Of a DNA stretch of 64,000 nucleotides, positions 45,901 through 56,584 are shown piece by piece; position 1 is the stretch's first letter, and each line of letters starts with the position of its first letter. The translations under genes and the position numbers were made by a program. The DNA comes from Gremmenia infestans (lineage: Eukaryota; Ascomycota; Leotiomycetes; Helotiales; Hamatocanthoscyphaceae), in contig JAFEVB010000023.1 in the NCBI GenBank assembly GCA_032629725.1, positions 248,001 to 312,000 of the forward strand. The letters are read 5' to 3'. Under the pieces are notes generated by a model. The model ran no database searches. It was not told the origin of the DNA and saw nothing but the letters and a program-made list of their open reading frames with translations.

Positions 45901-46117
45901 GAATAGACGGCGTACTGGACTGCTACCACACACTGTACAGGACTGAATTTTCGGTGCTGCAAGTCCCTGTACAGTACCGAAGCCAAGCAAAAAAAAAGTT
46001 CAGGGAAGGAAGAGGAGAGGAACACCAAACTCACCTCACTGACTTTTCTCTATACATACAAATTTACTGAACAGCAGCTTCTACGCCCATCGCAGAGCAG
46101 CGATAAAAGAGAAAGGC
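42967..46117. other. 3.1-kb spacer upstream of the otubain gene
   Basis: No supported protein gene. Frames at 43714-44450 and 44712-45197 have no domain similarity and low-complexity composition. GTACTTCGTAC (43282-43292) and GTACGAAGTAC (43501-43511) occur, each near a (G)GTT-ACA-TAGCATCAC-like 17-nt sequence. (GATT)n lies near 43032-43046. A long 5' leader of the otubain gene may start around 45.8-46.0 kb. Confidence 0.45.
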
Positions 46118-48138
46118 ATGTTCCAGCCACAGCCAACTCCATATTCACCCTTCTCAACCACTTCCTATGGAATTGGCATGGGAGTTGGTGTTGGAGCAGC
46201 CTCGCCCGCTTCCGCTTTCCCAGGGTTCCAGCCTTCCGACTTGCGACTTGCTGGTACTGGCACTGGCACTGGCACTGGCGCTGATAGTGGAGGCCCAACC
46301 GTGTTCCGCAATCCTATCTTCGGTCCCGCCGCTCCCAACTCCCGCGGGCTAACCTTTGCCAACAACAATATTCTGTCGCGATCCTACAAGATGGAGGGAG
46401 CGGGGATGCACGACCTGGAGGCCCAGGAGGCAATGGCTAGGGATTTTCAACCGGCTTTGGAGGTAGGCCACGTCTCTAGATCTATACAATACCTTATACA
46501 ACCCAGTATTTTGTGTGTATCGCGACTGAACTGACGTGTTGCAGGGTCCGTTAGTGGGAGAAAAGAAGAGCAGCCACGCCATAACAGAAGAGTACGCCAA
46601 GGCAGACCCTGTCTACGTTGCGAAAACAGCTGCAAGTATATCCTCGCATTCCAATTGAACTTCTACTAACGGTTCCTTTCCTCAGGCATTGCCCCAGAAT
46701 TACTCCCATTATCGACCCATACTTGGGGATGGAAATTGCGGATGGCGGGGTAGGTCTTACCCCACGGCATCGTCGATGGGCCCTTGCACAACATGCTGGG
46801 CCTGTAGATGCTGTCTTGATAATAAACTGCTGACTCTCTGTAGCTGTTGGCTTTTCCTACTTCGAAACTCTACTGCGGTTACAAAATAAGACGCAATTGG
46901 AGAGCGAGGTGGCTCGTATGACATCGCTGAACAACTACCTCAGCACGGTTGGAGGATTCGAGGCATGGCTGTTTGAGGACATGGTGGAGGAAACAACCAA
47001 TCTGTTGAAAGATATGGCAAATCTGATACAAACAACTCCTCAGGGCGCAGCCGACTTGCTGTTTCAACGGTTCAACAATCCCGAAATATCAAATGCTATT
47101 GTGTACCACTTCCGATTGCTCGCGAGTTCATGGTTGAAAGGCAGTCCCGCTGATCAATATCAAGGCTTCATACCAGATAATCTCGGAGTGGATGGGTACA
47201 GAAAGAATTGGTTGGAGCCAGTGGATCAGGAGATTGACCATCTCGGCATGTCGCTTCTCATCGATGTCTTACTGAAGCCTATAGGTTTTGCTGTTGAGAT
47301 CGTATATCTAGACAGGAGCGAAGGGTCGCAAGTGAACAGTCACATTATGCAAGAAGATTCCAACGGTTTACCAACAATTCCTGGAGGCCCAATGATCCAT
47401 CTGCTCTACCGACCTTCTCATTACGATATTCTCTACAAAGATGCTGCCCCAATGCAACTACAAGCAGTAAACGAGGTTGTACGAAATCCAACTGTCAATC
47501 GAGCAGCGAACTTCACGCATCAACATTCCATCCAGAGCACCCCAATGGGTCAATTTTCTCATTTTGATATGGATACTTTTCTTAGTATACCCGGCATGAG
47601 CATGCCATCACCAGCACATCACGGTTTCCACTCACAATATCAACCGCCTATTGAACAGACATATGCTCCGTCTCCTATATCTTCAATGTCACCAATCTCT
47701 CCTGGTGCATCCACAGTTACGACTCCAACGAGTGCTGTTCTACCAGCATCCTTCCCAACACAAGCACCTGCAGTCTCGACTCTAACATCGCCCGCCCTTA
47801 CAGGTCCAAATCAGTCATTCCCTGCGAATACTGCATTGCCCATACACTCTCATCTACCGCCGCCACCCTCGCCGCACCGACCAACACTCAACACGCATCC
47901 ATCCATCTCTTCTGATCTCTCATCACCCAGCTCAGCAGGTAGTTCATTCCGACCAAGCAAGTATGAGTGGGAAGCTGCTGCTGATTGGGCACAAGAAGGG
48001 CCTGTACAGTTCCAGACAAGCACATTCAAGAATTCACACTACAATACAGCGCATTACAATAACCCAAATTTCCAACCGGAAGAATGGAGTCCAGAGGCTG
48101 AAGAGCAGCAGATGTCGACGAGGAAGAGGTCGACCTGA
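46118..48138 (+). CDS. Otubain-type (OTU) deubiquitinase with long disordered tail
   Basis: Cysteine protease cleaving ubiquitin chains, peptidase family C65. Exons 46118-46462, 46545-46631, 46686-46749 and 46844-48138 encode 596 residues. The catalytic core is assembled across the introns: HYRPILGDGNCGWR gives the nucleophile Cys (about 162), AVGFSYFETLL follows, and the catalytic His is in PSHYDILY (about 358). LEPVDQEIDHLGMSLLIDVL and VEIVYLDR fit the OTUB1 fold. The N-terminal 140 residues are Gly/Ala/Thr-rich with a GTGTGTG run encoded by a GGCACT hexanucleotide repeat (46255-46280). The C-terminal ~230 residues are Pro/Ser/Thr-rich and disordered, absent from the ~270-residue animal OTUB1. 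The 54-nt intron 2 has a GC donor (GCAAGT) and TACTAAC branch. Confidence 0.93.
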
Positions 48139-49068
48139 TAATACATACATGCCTACTTTATTCAACAAAAATGGGCTGACAGAAGGTACCGGAGAGGCTA
48201 CATCACGATACGACACCAAAAACTTATACGCATGGATAATGGGAAGAAGAGACGTCAATATGATGAACTAGCATATGACTGCGGTACACATACACAGAAG
48301 GGGCAACACCACACCATACCATACCATTTCAGAACAGAAACGCGACACGACCTTACGATACATAGCGAGCGAGCCCTTACTTTTTTTCTTGTTCATTCTG
48401 GCAGAACGAAAAAGGCGTTAAACCTGAACTTCCACTTTTACATACCTTTGTTTTAAACTTCGTGCGTGTGCATGCATTTCCCTCTTCTTCCTTTTCTTTT
48501 TGCTTGGCGTTTTGATTGATTTGATCTTGTGCCAGATGCAAAATGTGGATATGCATTTTTTGTTGGCTGCTTGCGCATTGCATGTTGTGGCTGTCTGAAC
48601 TTCCATCTTGCTCATTCTGGGGCAGATAGTAAAAGATTGTGATGTAATGTCTTAAGTCTTGAATTTTGATCGCTGGGGAGGGAGAATAAGGAGGGTTCGA
48701 TGTGGATTTGGTGAGGGGCTGAGTTTATGGTGGTTGAACGAATGAATGAATAAACATGTGGGCTGGGGAAAACAAAACCAGTCTCGCTTACTTTATGACA
48801 GAATTTTGTTGTTATGTGTGAGGTGTGATGCTTTTTAGTGAGATGGCGTGATGAATAGTTGAGAGTGAGGTTCAGATTGTATGTTTGACCTAGAGGGCGT
48901 ATAGCCAGTCAGTACCTTACGTGCTTCGTTATTATATGTAGCACTTGATTAGCGGGGTATGCCTGTATGAAGTTTACCCTTCTACAGATCCGCATCTCCG
49001 GAAGGCATTCTATCATCCATTTCTCCAAACTACACGGAGGTTCTTCCGTGAAATCCCAACTCTTCAAT
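48139..49068. other. Convergent spacer between the otubain and octanoyltransferase genes
   Basis: 3' flanks of two convergent genes; no gene seen. Short A/T-rich and TTTCTT-rich strings only. Confidence 0.55.
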
Positions 49069-50067
49069 TCAACATATCACACCAACCAACGCCTCTTCTT
49101 CTACTTCCTTTTCCAATACACTCTTATCAATCCCCAAATCCGACAACGTAACCTTCTGCACTCCAGTCTCCCCTCCTTCTCCCCACAATCCCTTCGCAAA
49201 CTCCTCCGCCCACTGCCTACTTAAAATCCTCAAATATTGTTCCTTCCTTCCCTTCCCCTTCCTAATCCCATACCGAAACCAGTCCCACCCCTCCCTCATA
49301 CTCGTCACCCCCAGCCCCTCCAGCCCACACGCCGTAATCCGTTCAAACCACCGGAGATCCGTATACACATTCAGCCCCACCCCGTAACTACTGACATTCC
49401 TCCGCAAATGCACGCCCAGCGCCGCAATCTTCTTATCCTCCACCTTCGCCACCTCCTCCCCGTTTGCATTTACCTCCGTCGAGGACAACTCGACCCAGAC
49501 CCCTGGATTTGCGGTGCGTTTTGCTTCGATGCCCCATTTTGCAAGCACCGCGATGGTGCTGTGCTCGAGCAGGCATACATATTCCCGTACTCCTAGACCC
49601 TTGGGGTACTTGGGTGAGCGGATGGACTTTAGGTCCAGCACGGGGTATATCACTAGTTGGCCTGGCCCGTGGAATGTTGTGAGCCCGCCGCGCGAGGTGT
49701 CGATTAGCTGGGCGTATTGAGGGGGGAGACGGGGGTCTGGTGGGTCGGGGAGGAGCGGAAAGCGCAGATTGGTGAGGTCGCTGCGGCGGAGGTCTGCTTG
49801 GGGAGAGCGGCGGCCGAAAGTGTAGACGGGGGTCGGGGTGAAGGTAAGGAGGGTTGGTGGGGGGGTGGGGATGGAGGGCGAGGTCGAGGTGGATGCAGAT
49901 GTGGCTTTGGCGGCGAGGAGGCTTGATGTCAGGTGGGTTTGTAGGGCTTGAGCGTATTTGAAGGGCGTTGTGCCGGGAAGGTGGAGGTGCCGGAGGATAT
50001 TTGGTGGAGTGGTCATTGGTGTTGGTTGGGTGGGGATGAAAAGAGAGGGAGGGAGGAAGAGAGGCAA
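49069..50067 (-). CDS. lip2: Lipoyl(octanoyl) transferase, mitochondrial (LipB family)
   Basis: Transfers octanoyl from acyl carrier protein to lipoyl-dependent enzymes, first step of lipoic acid synthesis in mitochondria. One exon of 332 codons from the ATG at 50067; a second ATG at 50016 (MTTPPNILRHL) gives 315 residues and is a plausible start. Motifs: YTFGRRSPQADLR, DTSRGGLTTFHGPGQLVIYP (substrate loop with RGG and HGPGQ), VREYVCLLEHSTI, KIAALGVHLRRNVSSYG with the catalytic Lys, GVGLNVYTDL and ERITACGLEGLGVTSM with the nucleophile Cys. A low-complexity Ser/Thr/Pro insertion (about residues 52-72) follows the first helix. G/C-rich codons here contrast with the AT-rich accessory region. Confidence 0.93.
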   Translation of the reverse strand: MPLFLPPSLFIPTQPTPMTTPPNILRHLHLPGTTPFKYAQALQTHLTSSLLAAKATSASTSTSPSIPTPPPTLLTFTPTPVYTFGRRSPQADLRRSDLTNLRFPLLPDPPDPRLPPQYAQLIDTSRGGLTTFHGPGQLVIYPVLDLKSIRSPKYPKGLGVREYVCLLEHSTIAVLAKWGIEAKRTANPGVWVELSSTEVNANGEEVAKVEDKKIAALGVHLRRNVSSYGVGLNVYTDLRWFERITACGLEGLGVTSMREGWDWFRYGIRKGKGRKEQYLRILSRQWAEEFAKGLWGEGGETGVQKVTLSDLGIDKSVLEKEVEEEALVGVIC

Positions 50068-51044
50068 AAATCGCGAGGCTTGAAAGTAGATGGCGAGGCT
50101 ATGGATGAGCGCGTTTGGGTGGCAAGGTTGCCGTAGATCGATTTAGCCCTTTTCTTCGGCGTACGTGGGCGTCCTAAAGCGTAGTAACATATTCTTCAAG
50201 TTTAAACTAGTCGGTGTTAATACCTACCTACCCAGAACAACATACCCAACATTCCGTATGCTGGTAAAGCTACTAATTAGATACTCTGATGGGTAATGTG
50301 TATCGTAAATATGAGGTATGCGATGATAAGAAGACATTCGAAAGATCCGAGAGCCCCAGTCGAGAGGACTACCGGGTACCTCACGAGACTGTTGACGCAG
50401 TCCAAAGGAATATGGAGTTGAGACATGTTGCGTTAGATGGAGCATCTTAAGTTGGGGCGCTCAGAGTGAAGATTGCAGTGGTACCAGCCTGAGCACTGTG
50501 AGAGAGCTCCAAGTTGACTCGCAGCCTATTTTGAAAGCACCTGTCTTTGGATATCCCTTTGTGTTAGAACGGGATCGCCTTTGATATTTGATCAGTTTCA
50601 TTGTTGCCAGTTCTTTCAATTCTCCCTACAATGTACGGCATGTAGTTGACAACCTAATTTTCCTATTCAAAAGCAGAGACGGGGCTCTGAAAATACCTAT
50701 TTAAGATGTGTCTGAGCAACTCCGTTAGCGAGGATCCATAAAAGTTAAAGCGGTTGCCCTCGATCTTTCGTAATAGTTTATTTCATCCAGCGATATATCC
50801 AGTGCTCATATTTATAAGTCCGTACCTCTTTGAAGATTTCAAACAAAGTGGAAAAGGATTTAGTCACACTAGGAGTAAGTTCATACGTCACTTGTCTCTA
50901 TTTTAATATGCTATCATTTGTATTATGAGCTATCAATTTTGATTCTACGTTTCTTGAGCTTTTGTTTTAGAGCGGATATTCCAACTCCGTTCCGTATGCC
51001 TCCCAAACTCTGAAACCCCCCAAAAAGGAATAAGAAACACTTAC
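50068..51044. other. Spacer upstream of lip2
   Basis: lip2 promoter (proximal 150 bp) and the 3' flank of the minus-strand gene at 51.0-51.9 kb; nothing else seen. Confidence 0.55.
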
Positions 51045-51899
51045 TCATCGCCGTCTCTGTGGGTACTTGCTCCTTTCAACCCCCATCAGTATCCTGGTCG
51101 TACGTCGGCGACCGATTTGAGGAGGGTCTAGTTTTACCGGCTCGAGCCCAACAATTTCCCGACCAAACCCGGCCAATCCGCCAAAGGCTTTCTTGAGCAT
51201 GCCACGGCGTCCGATGGGTTCAGGCTCAGGCTCCGGTTCATGGTTCTCGACGACGCCAAGCGGCTCCAGCTTTAACACTTCATTTTCAAGCACCTGTCCT
51301 TCGACGGGTTTTAGCGGTTGCGCCTGGACTCTATCATTCTGTTCAAAAAAACGCCATGAACTGCCTGGTAGCAGGGGCAACCTGCGCGCTTTCTGGACCA
51401 TGAGTTCGATGAAGAACACTGGCAGAATTTCTCTGTAGCTTTCTAGTTGCAGCAGTACTCTCGCCTTGATCTCCTTCGATTGATCGTGAGCGTAGAACTG
51501 GTCTAGGTCCAGTGACACGAAGGTTGTCCCCAGCCAGGTGCGACTAGGAAGCTCTATCCACAGGTAAATTGAGTAGTCTTTTGAGGGGACCGCGTCCTTA
51601 GCCTCGTTTCGAAATTCACTCTCGGAGATTTTTAAGTCAAAGTGTCGATCTCCATTTACATCTTCATGTGGGTTTGGCATTCTGTAGTTCGTTGTATTTA
51701 GCAAGAGATGCGTGTCTTGTGCTGGCTTCCTGACGCGGATGATGTCTTCATCGCTGTCAGTGAGTTTGTGATAATCGCCAGAGTTTTGATGGCGAGACAT
51801 TAGCGGATGTTTGGAGTTGTTTATCTCTTGGAGAAATGTTAAAGTTATTCCAAAGTTCTGCTCTAAACAAGTCACCCTTTCACTTAGGTCTTGAATCAC
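51045..51899 (-). CDS. Hypothetical protein, 5' end unresolved
   Basis: An open frame of 284 codons without recognisable domain. The frame's first codon at 51899 is GTG and is preceded by CTGAACAG, which looks like a branch site plus acceptor, so an upstream exon is probable; the first internal ATG is near 51800 (MSRHQNSGDY). The N-terminal residues LSERVTCLEQNFGITLTFLQ suggest a short coiled coil. A middle segment (YSIYLWIELPSRTWLGTTFV, DLDQFYAHDQ, ILPVFFIELMVQ) looks like a folded beta-rich domain. The tail is basic (RKYPQRRR type) with an EPEPEPEP run. No signal peptide or membrane helix. Coding is supported by the long clean frame and composition, not by homology. Confidence 0.55.
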   Translation of the reverse strand: MIQDLSERVTCLEQNFGITLTFLQEINNSKHPLMSRHQNSGDYHKLTDSDEDIIRVRKPAQDTHLLLNTTNYRMPNPHEDVNGDRHFDLKISESEFRNEAKDAVPSKDYSIYLWIELPSRTWLGTTFVSLDLDQFYAHDQSKEIKARVLLQLESYREILPVFFIELMVQKARRLPLLPGSSWRFFEQNDRVQAQPLKPVEGQVLENEVLKLEPLGVVENHEPEPEPEPIGRRGMLKKAFGGLAGFGREIVGLEPVKLDPPQIGRRRTTRILMGVERSKYPQRRR

Positions 51900-53471
51900 T
51901 GTTCAGTCCCTGTTCAGTAGCCAATGTGTAGGGACCCTGTTTTATCTGTTCGCGCCATTCGTAATTAACGAATCGTGGATCTTTTGCTGTCACGCGTCGT
52001 GTCGCTTGGCTCTGTGGGAGCCTTCCTGTATATCAGGCCTGCAGACTTCACTTCGAATCACTCCCTTTTCCACCCCAATAATTATGGATCACCTAGGGTA
52101 CGTATGAATATGAATCTTACACTTGAGGCCTGATCTTGCTATAGTTCATTGGTTCATATAATCGCCAGCTATCATAGGTCTAACCCCCTTGACCTTTCTC
52201 TTTCTTGGTAGTACTTTCACTACACTGATCTCACTTGACAATTCAATCAATCTTACTAGTACCCTAAGGGAATCATAAATTTGGCCAAATTAAAGTATGA
52301 ACAATGGCGTACATGAATGGGGACTGAGTCACAAACTAGGAAATATATAGACTAAGCTCGGTTCATGAATGCCTTAGATTCCTGCCTTGGTATGTTTCTT
52401 TATAGCTGCCCTTGATTTCCGGCCTTAAGACAGAAGCAGAATGTCATTCGTTATTATTGTTCTGTAAAGTTCTGATTTGAGTGTTCCATCTTCACTTCAT
52501 TTGTTTCAGAAGACGATGACTTATTCTGTTTTATTTGTCATTTTAGTCTCTTTGAGGTGGCCAAAGAAATACGGAATTACACGGACCCCATGTGTACATG
52601 GCGCCGATAACTAAAAAGATAATATAATACTATAAGGAGCTACTACCTGTAACTCGATTCAAGTTGTATTATAAGCAGCAGCTTCACAAATACCAAATCA
52701 TTCTTCTTTTCTACCCTCGTTTCTGTTTACCCTGTTCTCAACTTGATAGCCAGGCGGTTTAAAGATCAGTCAACAAATTTGCAGTTCTTTCCTGCTAATA
52801 AGCACTCGGTCCAGGCTGTTCTAGAATTGAAGAAAAATGCTAAGTATGCCGTGAATCGAATATGCTCTAAATACTCCGGACCTCTAGTTGAATTGTTTTT
52901 TGAATCACTCGGCTCCAAGGCCCGAATATATATTATGCACTTCTAGGCAGAATTTAAAGTCTCATCCTCCTGGCCTGCGCTGACCCCCCTCCCTGCTACC
53001 CCGCATTTTGGGCTCGCGGCTGAACTTTGGTGCTACCACTACCGGCATGGCAATACGCTGTTGACTGGGGGTTTCCTTGCAGACCTTAGACCTAAAGGTA
53101 TAATCTAGAATCTAGAGAATGTGTTTCGTTGGCAAGTTTTGTAATAAAATACCAAAGCGCCAAGTTTATGGTATGGATTGGATGGTCTGCCATTGACAAA
53201 CTAGCGTTTCCGTATAATTAGGCGAAACCTGTCAGGGGTAAATAAGTATCAAGGCTAATGATCTAATAAGAATTTAATATAAGTGACGCAAGAAAACGAT
53301 AATTGTTGATCATATCACCATTCTGGCAGTGGCGACGGGGAAAGGAAACTTATGGTACGAATTTGGGCACATAAATACCGACCTCGCCATCGCTCTTTTC
53401 ATGAAGTCTGCTTTCTTGTCCGTCCTAGCTATCCCTCCTTGCCTGTTACCTAAGGAAACTCATTCGCAACA
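51900..53471. other. 1.6-kb spacer upstream of the Cip1-like gene
   Basis: No supported gene; the small frame at 52743-52946 is unconvincing. ATAAATAC at about 53371-53378, 94-101 nt before the Cip1-like ATG, may be its TATA element. Confidence 0.45.
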
Positions 53472-54243
53472 ATGTTCCGTCAAATCGCTCTTCTCGCCCT
53501 TGCTCTACTTCCCTTCAGTCTTGCCCAAGTCTCTGAAGACTTCGAAAGCGGATGGAACCAAACCGCATGGCCTATCTACGCACCAGACTGTAACTCAGGC
53601 GGCGTTGTTACCCTTGACAACACCACCGCCCACAGCGGCACAAACTCTATCAAGGTCGCTGGTGCTGGTGGTTACTGTGGACACATTTTCTTTGGCACGA
53701 CGAGCATCCCTAGCGGTGATGTCTACGTACGGGCCTATGTGTAAGTTACACTGGGCGAGGCAGAACCAAACTCTTTTACAAGAAATACTGACATCCTCTT
53801 CCAGCAAGGCCACCACGGCTCTCACCGCCTCCCACGTATCCTTCATCACCATGCCTGACTCAGCCCAAGGCACCAACAAGCACCTCCGCATTGGTGGCCA
53901 GAGCGAGATCTTGATGTACAACCGCGAGAGCGACGATGCCACTCTTCCGGACCTCTCGCCAAACGGCATTGCCACCTCCACCGCGCTGCCCACCGGTGTC
54001 TTTGAATGCTTCGAGTATTATTTGGGCACCGATGGCACCATTGAGACTTGGTTGAACAATAGCACTATTGCTGGTCTGGATAGCGGGCCTGGTATCACCA
54101 ACGCCAACGACGCAGGATGGACGAGTAGCACCATTATTCCTAAGATTACTGCCGTCTACTTTGGATGGGAGTCTTACGGTGGGGACGTCAATACCTTCTG
54201 GTATGATGATATTGTCGTTAGCTCAAGCCGTATTGGATGTTGA
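53472..54243 (+). CDS. cip1: Cip1-like secreted polysaccharide-active protein without CBM1
   Basis: Homologue of the cellulose-induced protein Cip1 of Trichoderma reesei, a beta-jelly-roll protein related to polysaccharide lyases. Exons 53472-53740 and 53805-54243 (64-nt phase-2 intron) encode 235 residues. Signal peptide MFRQIALLALALLPFSLAQ, then VSEDFESGWNQTAWPIYAPD, YCGHIFFGTTSIPSGDVYVR, SHVSFITMPDSAQGTNKHLR, IGGQSEILMYNRESDDATLP, FECFEYYLGTDGTIETWLNN and FWYDDIVVSSSRIGC. The mature protein stops after the catalytic-type domain; the linker and cellulose-binding CBM1 of T. reesei Cip1 are missing. Expected to be secreted on plant cell wall material; substrate not proven from sequence. Confidence 0.93.
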
Positions 54244-55453
54244 GGGATAGACGCGTTTTTTGGTGAGCCTTTTTGTACTATACTTACTTGTATGTTGCCG
54301 ACCTAGCCACATATTAGCTCAAATAAAGGGAACGGTACATCAAATGTAGCTCTGAAAAAGGGATTACGAGGAGAGTATTTTAATTCGTGGGATATATTCT
54401 CCGAGGGGCATTTGAGCCTAAAAGGAGTAGGGCTGGCTGTGCCCGAAACAACTTTTTCGGAAGCTTTCGTGGCGCTGGCTAAATCTAGAATATCCGTGTT
54501 TCGGGTTTCCTGGCTGCAAGGAACGTGGTAGTACCAATAAATAGGATGCAAGGATGACTCAGAACATAAAGGAGCTCGTTACTTTACTTGCTGTTCATCA
54601 TCTGAACTCTCTGAGCCACGACCAAGGCGAGAAAATGAAATCAAAGGGCAACAAGTATCGGCCAACGAAACATTGCATTCATCCGGAGTCACCCCAACCC
54701 GAAGCATAACCGTTCTAAAATCGGGTTCGTGTTACAAAAATGGAAGAGTATCAAAAAATTTAAGGGAGCACTACTCCGTAGAAAAAGGAACGTCAAGAAC
54801 TTCTACGCAAGGCAGCATATCGACAGAGAAATAAAGCTGCCGACCAAACGCCGAAATCGCAGTAGACGTAACACCCAAGATCTTAGTAACATTCCAGCGT
54901 TGCCATCGTATATTATCAATGCGTGAGCTCTTTCCATCTAGGAGTATTACCGAAGCCCTGAACCATTCTCCCAAAACTCCGATACTCCCAATATATGTCC
55001 AATACTCAAACACGAGGAGTACCTCCCCACCCCGAAGGAATACCCTGTTCAGCAGGCCTCGGTTCCATCAAGAACTCCAACCGATCCTCTCCCGTGACCC
55101 AGCCTCTCCGTCTGCCTAAGACCGCATGTCTAATTGCATCCTTCCAATCATTAAACCACACCTCCTCTTCCTGCACCGCACACCTCCTTCCCATCTCGCC
55201 TCTCGGTACATCTGCGTATGGCCAGATACTTTTGATGACCTCGTATTTCTTTGTGCCGGTAAACACCTTCGTCACACTACTGAAGAAACGGTTCACTTTA
55301 TCGGGCGAGTGAATAACAACTCGGGAATGCGTGAGGGGGAAAGAGACTGTACAGTGTCCTCGGTAGGCTGTGCTATTTATGAGAGAAAGGAGGCGACCTT
55401 CCAGGTATGATGTGTCCCAATTTATTACTATTCTTTCTAGTACGAATCTGCTA
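54244..55453. other. Spacer with an uncertain minus-strand ORF
   Basis: A minus-strand frame at 55296-55006 (MNRFFSSVTKVF...) has coding-like composition (EVWFNDWKDAIRHAVLGRR) and would need a frame change to continue into 55013-54771 (VFEYWTYIGSIGVLGEW). I cannot find a clean intron, so it is left as an uncertain gene or relic. ACTACTCCGTAG lies near 54770-54781. Confidence 0.4.
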
Positions 55454-56104
55454 TTATATTAGCCAAGAAGTCCGGATTTGATGGGCGGGAACAAACTGTT
55501 TTATAGCACTAGTATCCGCACAATAACTCCTCGCCCAATTATCCAAATTCCCCAGATCAGGAGCCAAAGTTTCCTTAGTATCCCCTCTGAATCCTGTCTC
55601 CCCAGGTCCGATAATCCGCACGTAATTCATCTTCCCCTTACGATCCGCATCCGGAACAATCAAGTTCATGGCATTCATTGTGACATCGAAGTCTACAGTG
55701 CCGTCTGAACTCTTGCCAACGATTCTGACATGCGGTTTCGGCGGGACGGTAGCAACGGATTGGATGAGGGAGACGAGGGCATTCGGGTAGGTGGAGAGGC
55801 GTGTCTCGTAGGATTTTATTTCTGATTTGTCGGCGGAGAGGAGGAATGTTGAGGGGGCGTAGAGGCGGTAGTCAAGATGGGGGAGACCCGGGTAGGTTAT
55901 GTTTTGAGGTGGAGGTGCCCTGGGTGCGGACATTGAAGGGGTCGTGGGCCCTGAATATGGCGGAGGAGTGTTTGATCGGTCATGATCATCGTGAGGTTCT
56001 TGATTGGGGATTGAGGTTGATGGGCCGGCATCTGAGTTTGAGGATCGATGGACTGCGTAGCTGGGTTCGGAGATGCCCTTTCGCGGGATGTTCTGCTCAA
56101 CCAT
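55454..56104 (-). CDS. Conserved fungal hypothetical protein
   Basis: One exon of 216 residues. The first 70 residues are Pro/Ser-rich (SNTPPPYSGPTTPSMSAP) and likely disordered. The remainder, from GLPHLDYRLYAPSTFLLSAD through VRIVGKSSDGTVDFDVTMNA and NLIVPDADRKGKMNYVRIIG to LDNWARSYCADTSAIKQF, looks like a small folded domain; I recall similar sequences among unnamed fungal proteins, but I know no function. No signal peptide or membrane helix. It lies downstream of bystin in the same direction, 480 bp away. Confidence 0.75.
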   Translation of the reverse strand: MVEQNIPRKGISEPSYAVHRSSNSDAGPSTSIPNQEPHDDHDRSNTPPPYSGPTTPSMSAPRAPPPQNITYPGLPHLDYRLYAPSTFLLSADKSEIKSYETRLSTYPNALVSLIQSVATVPPKPHVRIVGKSSDGTVDFDVTMNAMNLIVPDADRKGKMNYVRIIGPGETGFRGDTKETLAPDLGNLDNWARSYCADTSAIKQFVPAHQIRTSWLI

Positions 56105-56584
56105 GGCGGGGTAATGGTTTTACCTAGTGGGGTTGATATTGGCCTCGAAATCGCTTTCAATGGCTTTCAATGGCGCAACTGACTTGATTTCTACAGTTTT
56201 GAGATTGTAGACAAAACTTTCAAAAGGTTTGTCAACAAGAAGCAGCTGAATGAGAATGTATTCAGCCTTTGAAAGACGGTCAGTAAGGCTGAATCCCTTT
56301 GGCTAGGCGTTGTGGCGCAGCATTCGCTCGGTGCCTTGAGGTGTTGCGTACCACTTGGTGTTAGCTAGCCATCTTGTACTAGACACTGAGTAGTGTTATG
56401 CCGAGTAGACTGGTATATTATATATTATATGGAGTTTTTGAAGAAGATATAAAGGTTGTGGTACGATTTGGAAAGGTTATAAATCTCAAGCGACCGATGA
56501 AATCAATCACGTGCGTTTTCGAACACTGGAATAGTTGACTCGAACAATTGATGCATTTGTGGCCTTTGCTCTTGAGTGTGACAG
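56105..56584. other. Spacer between the hypothetical gene and bystin
   Basis: Promoter of the minus-strand hypothetical gene and 3' flank of bystin. A TATATTATATATTATAT string lies near 56411-56429. Nothing else seen. Confidence 0.5.

Noticed and set aside
55006..55296. Minus-strand frame of 97 codons plus 54771-55013
   Set aside because: Composition is suggestive but the two parts need a frame change without a clear intron; kept only as a note.
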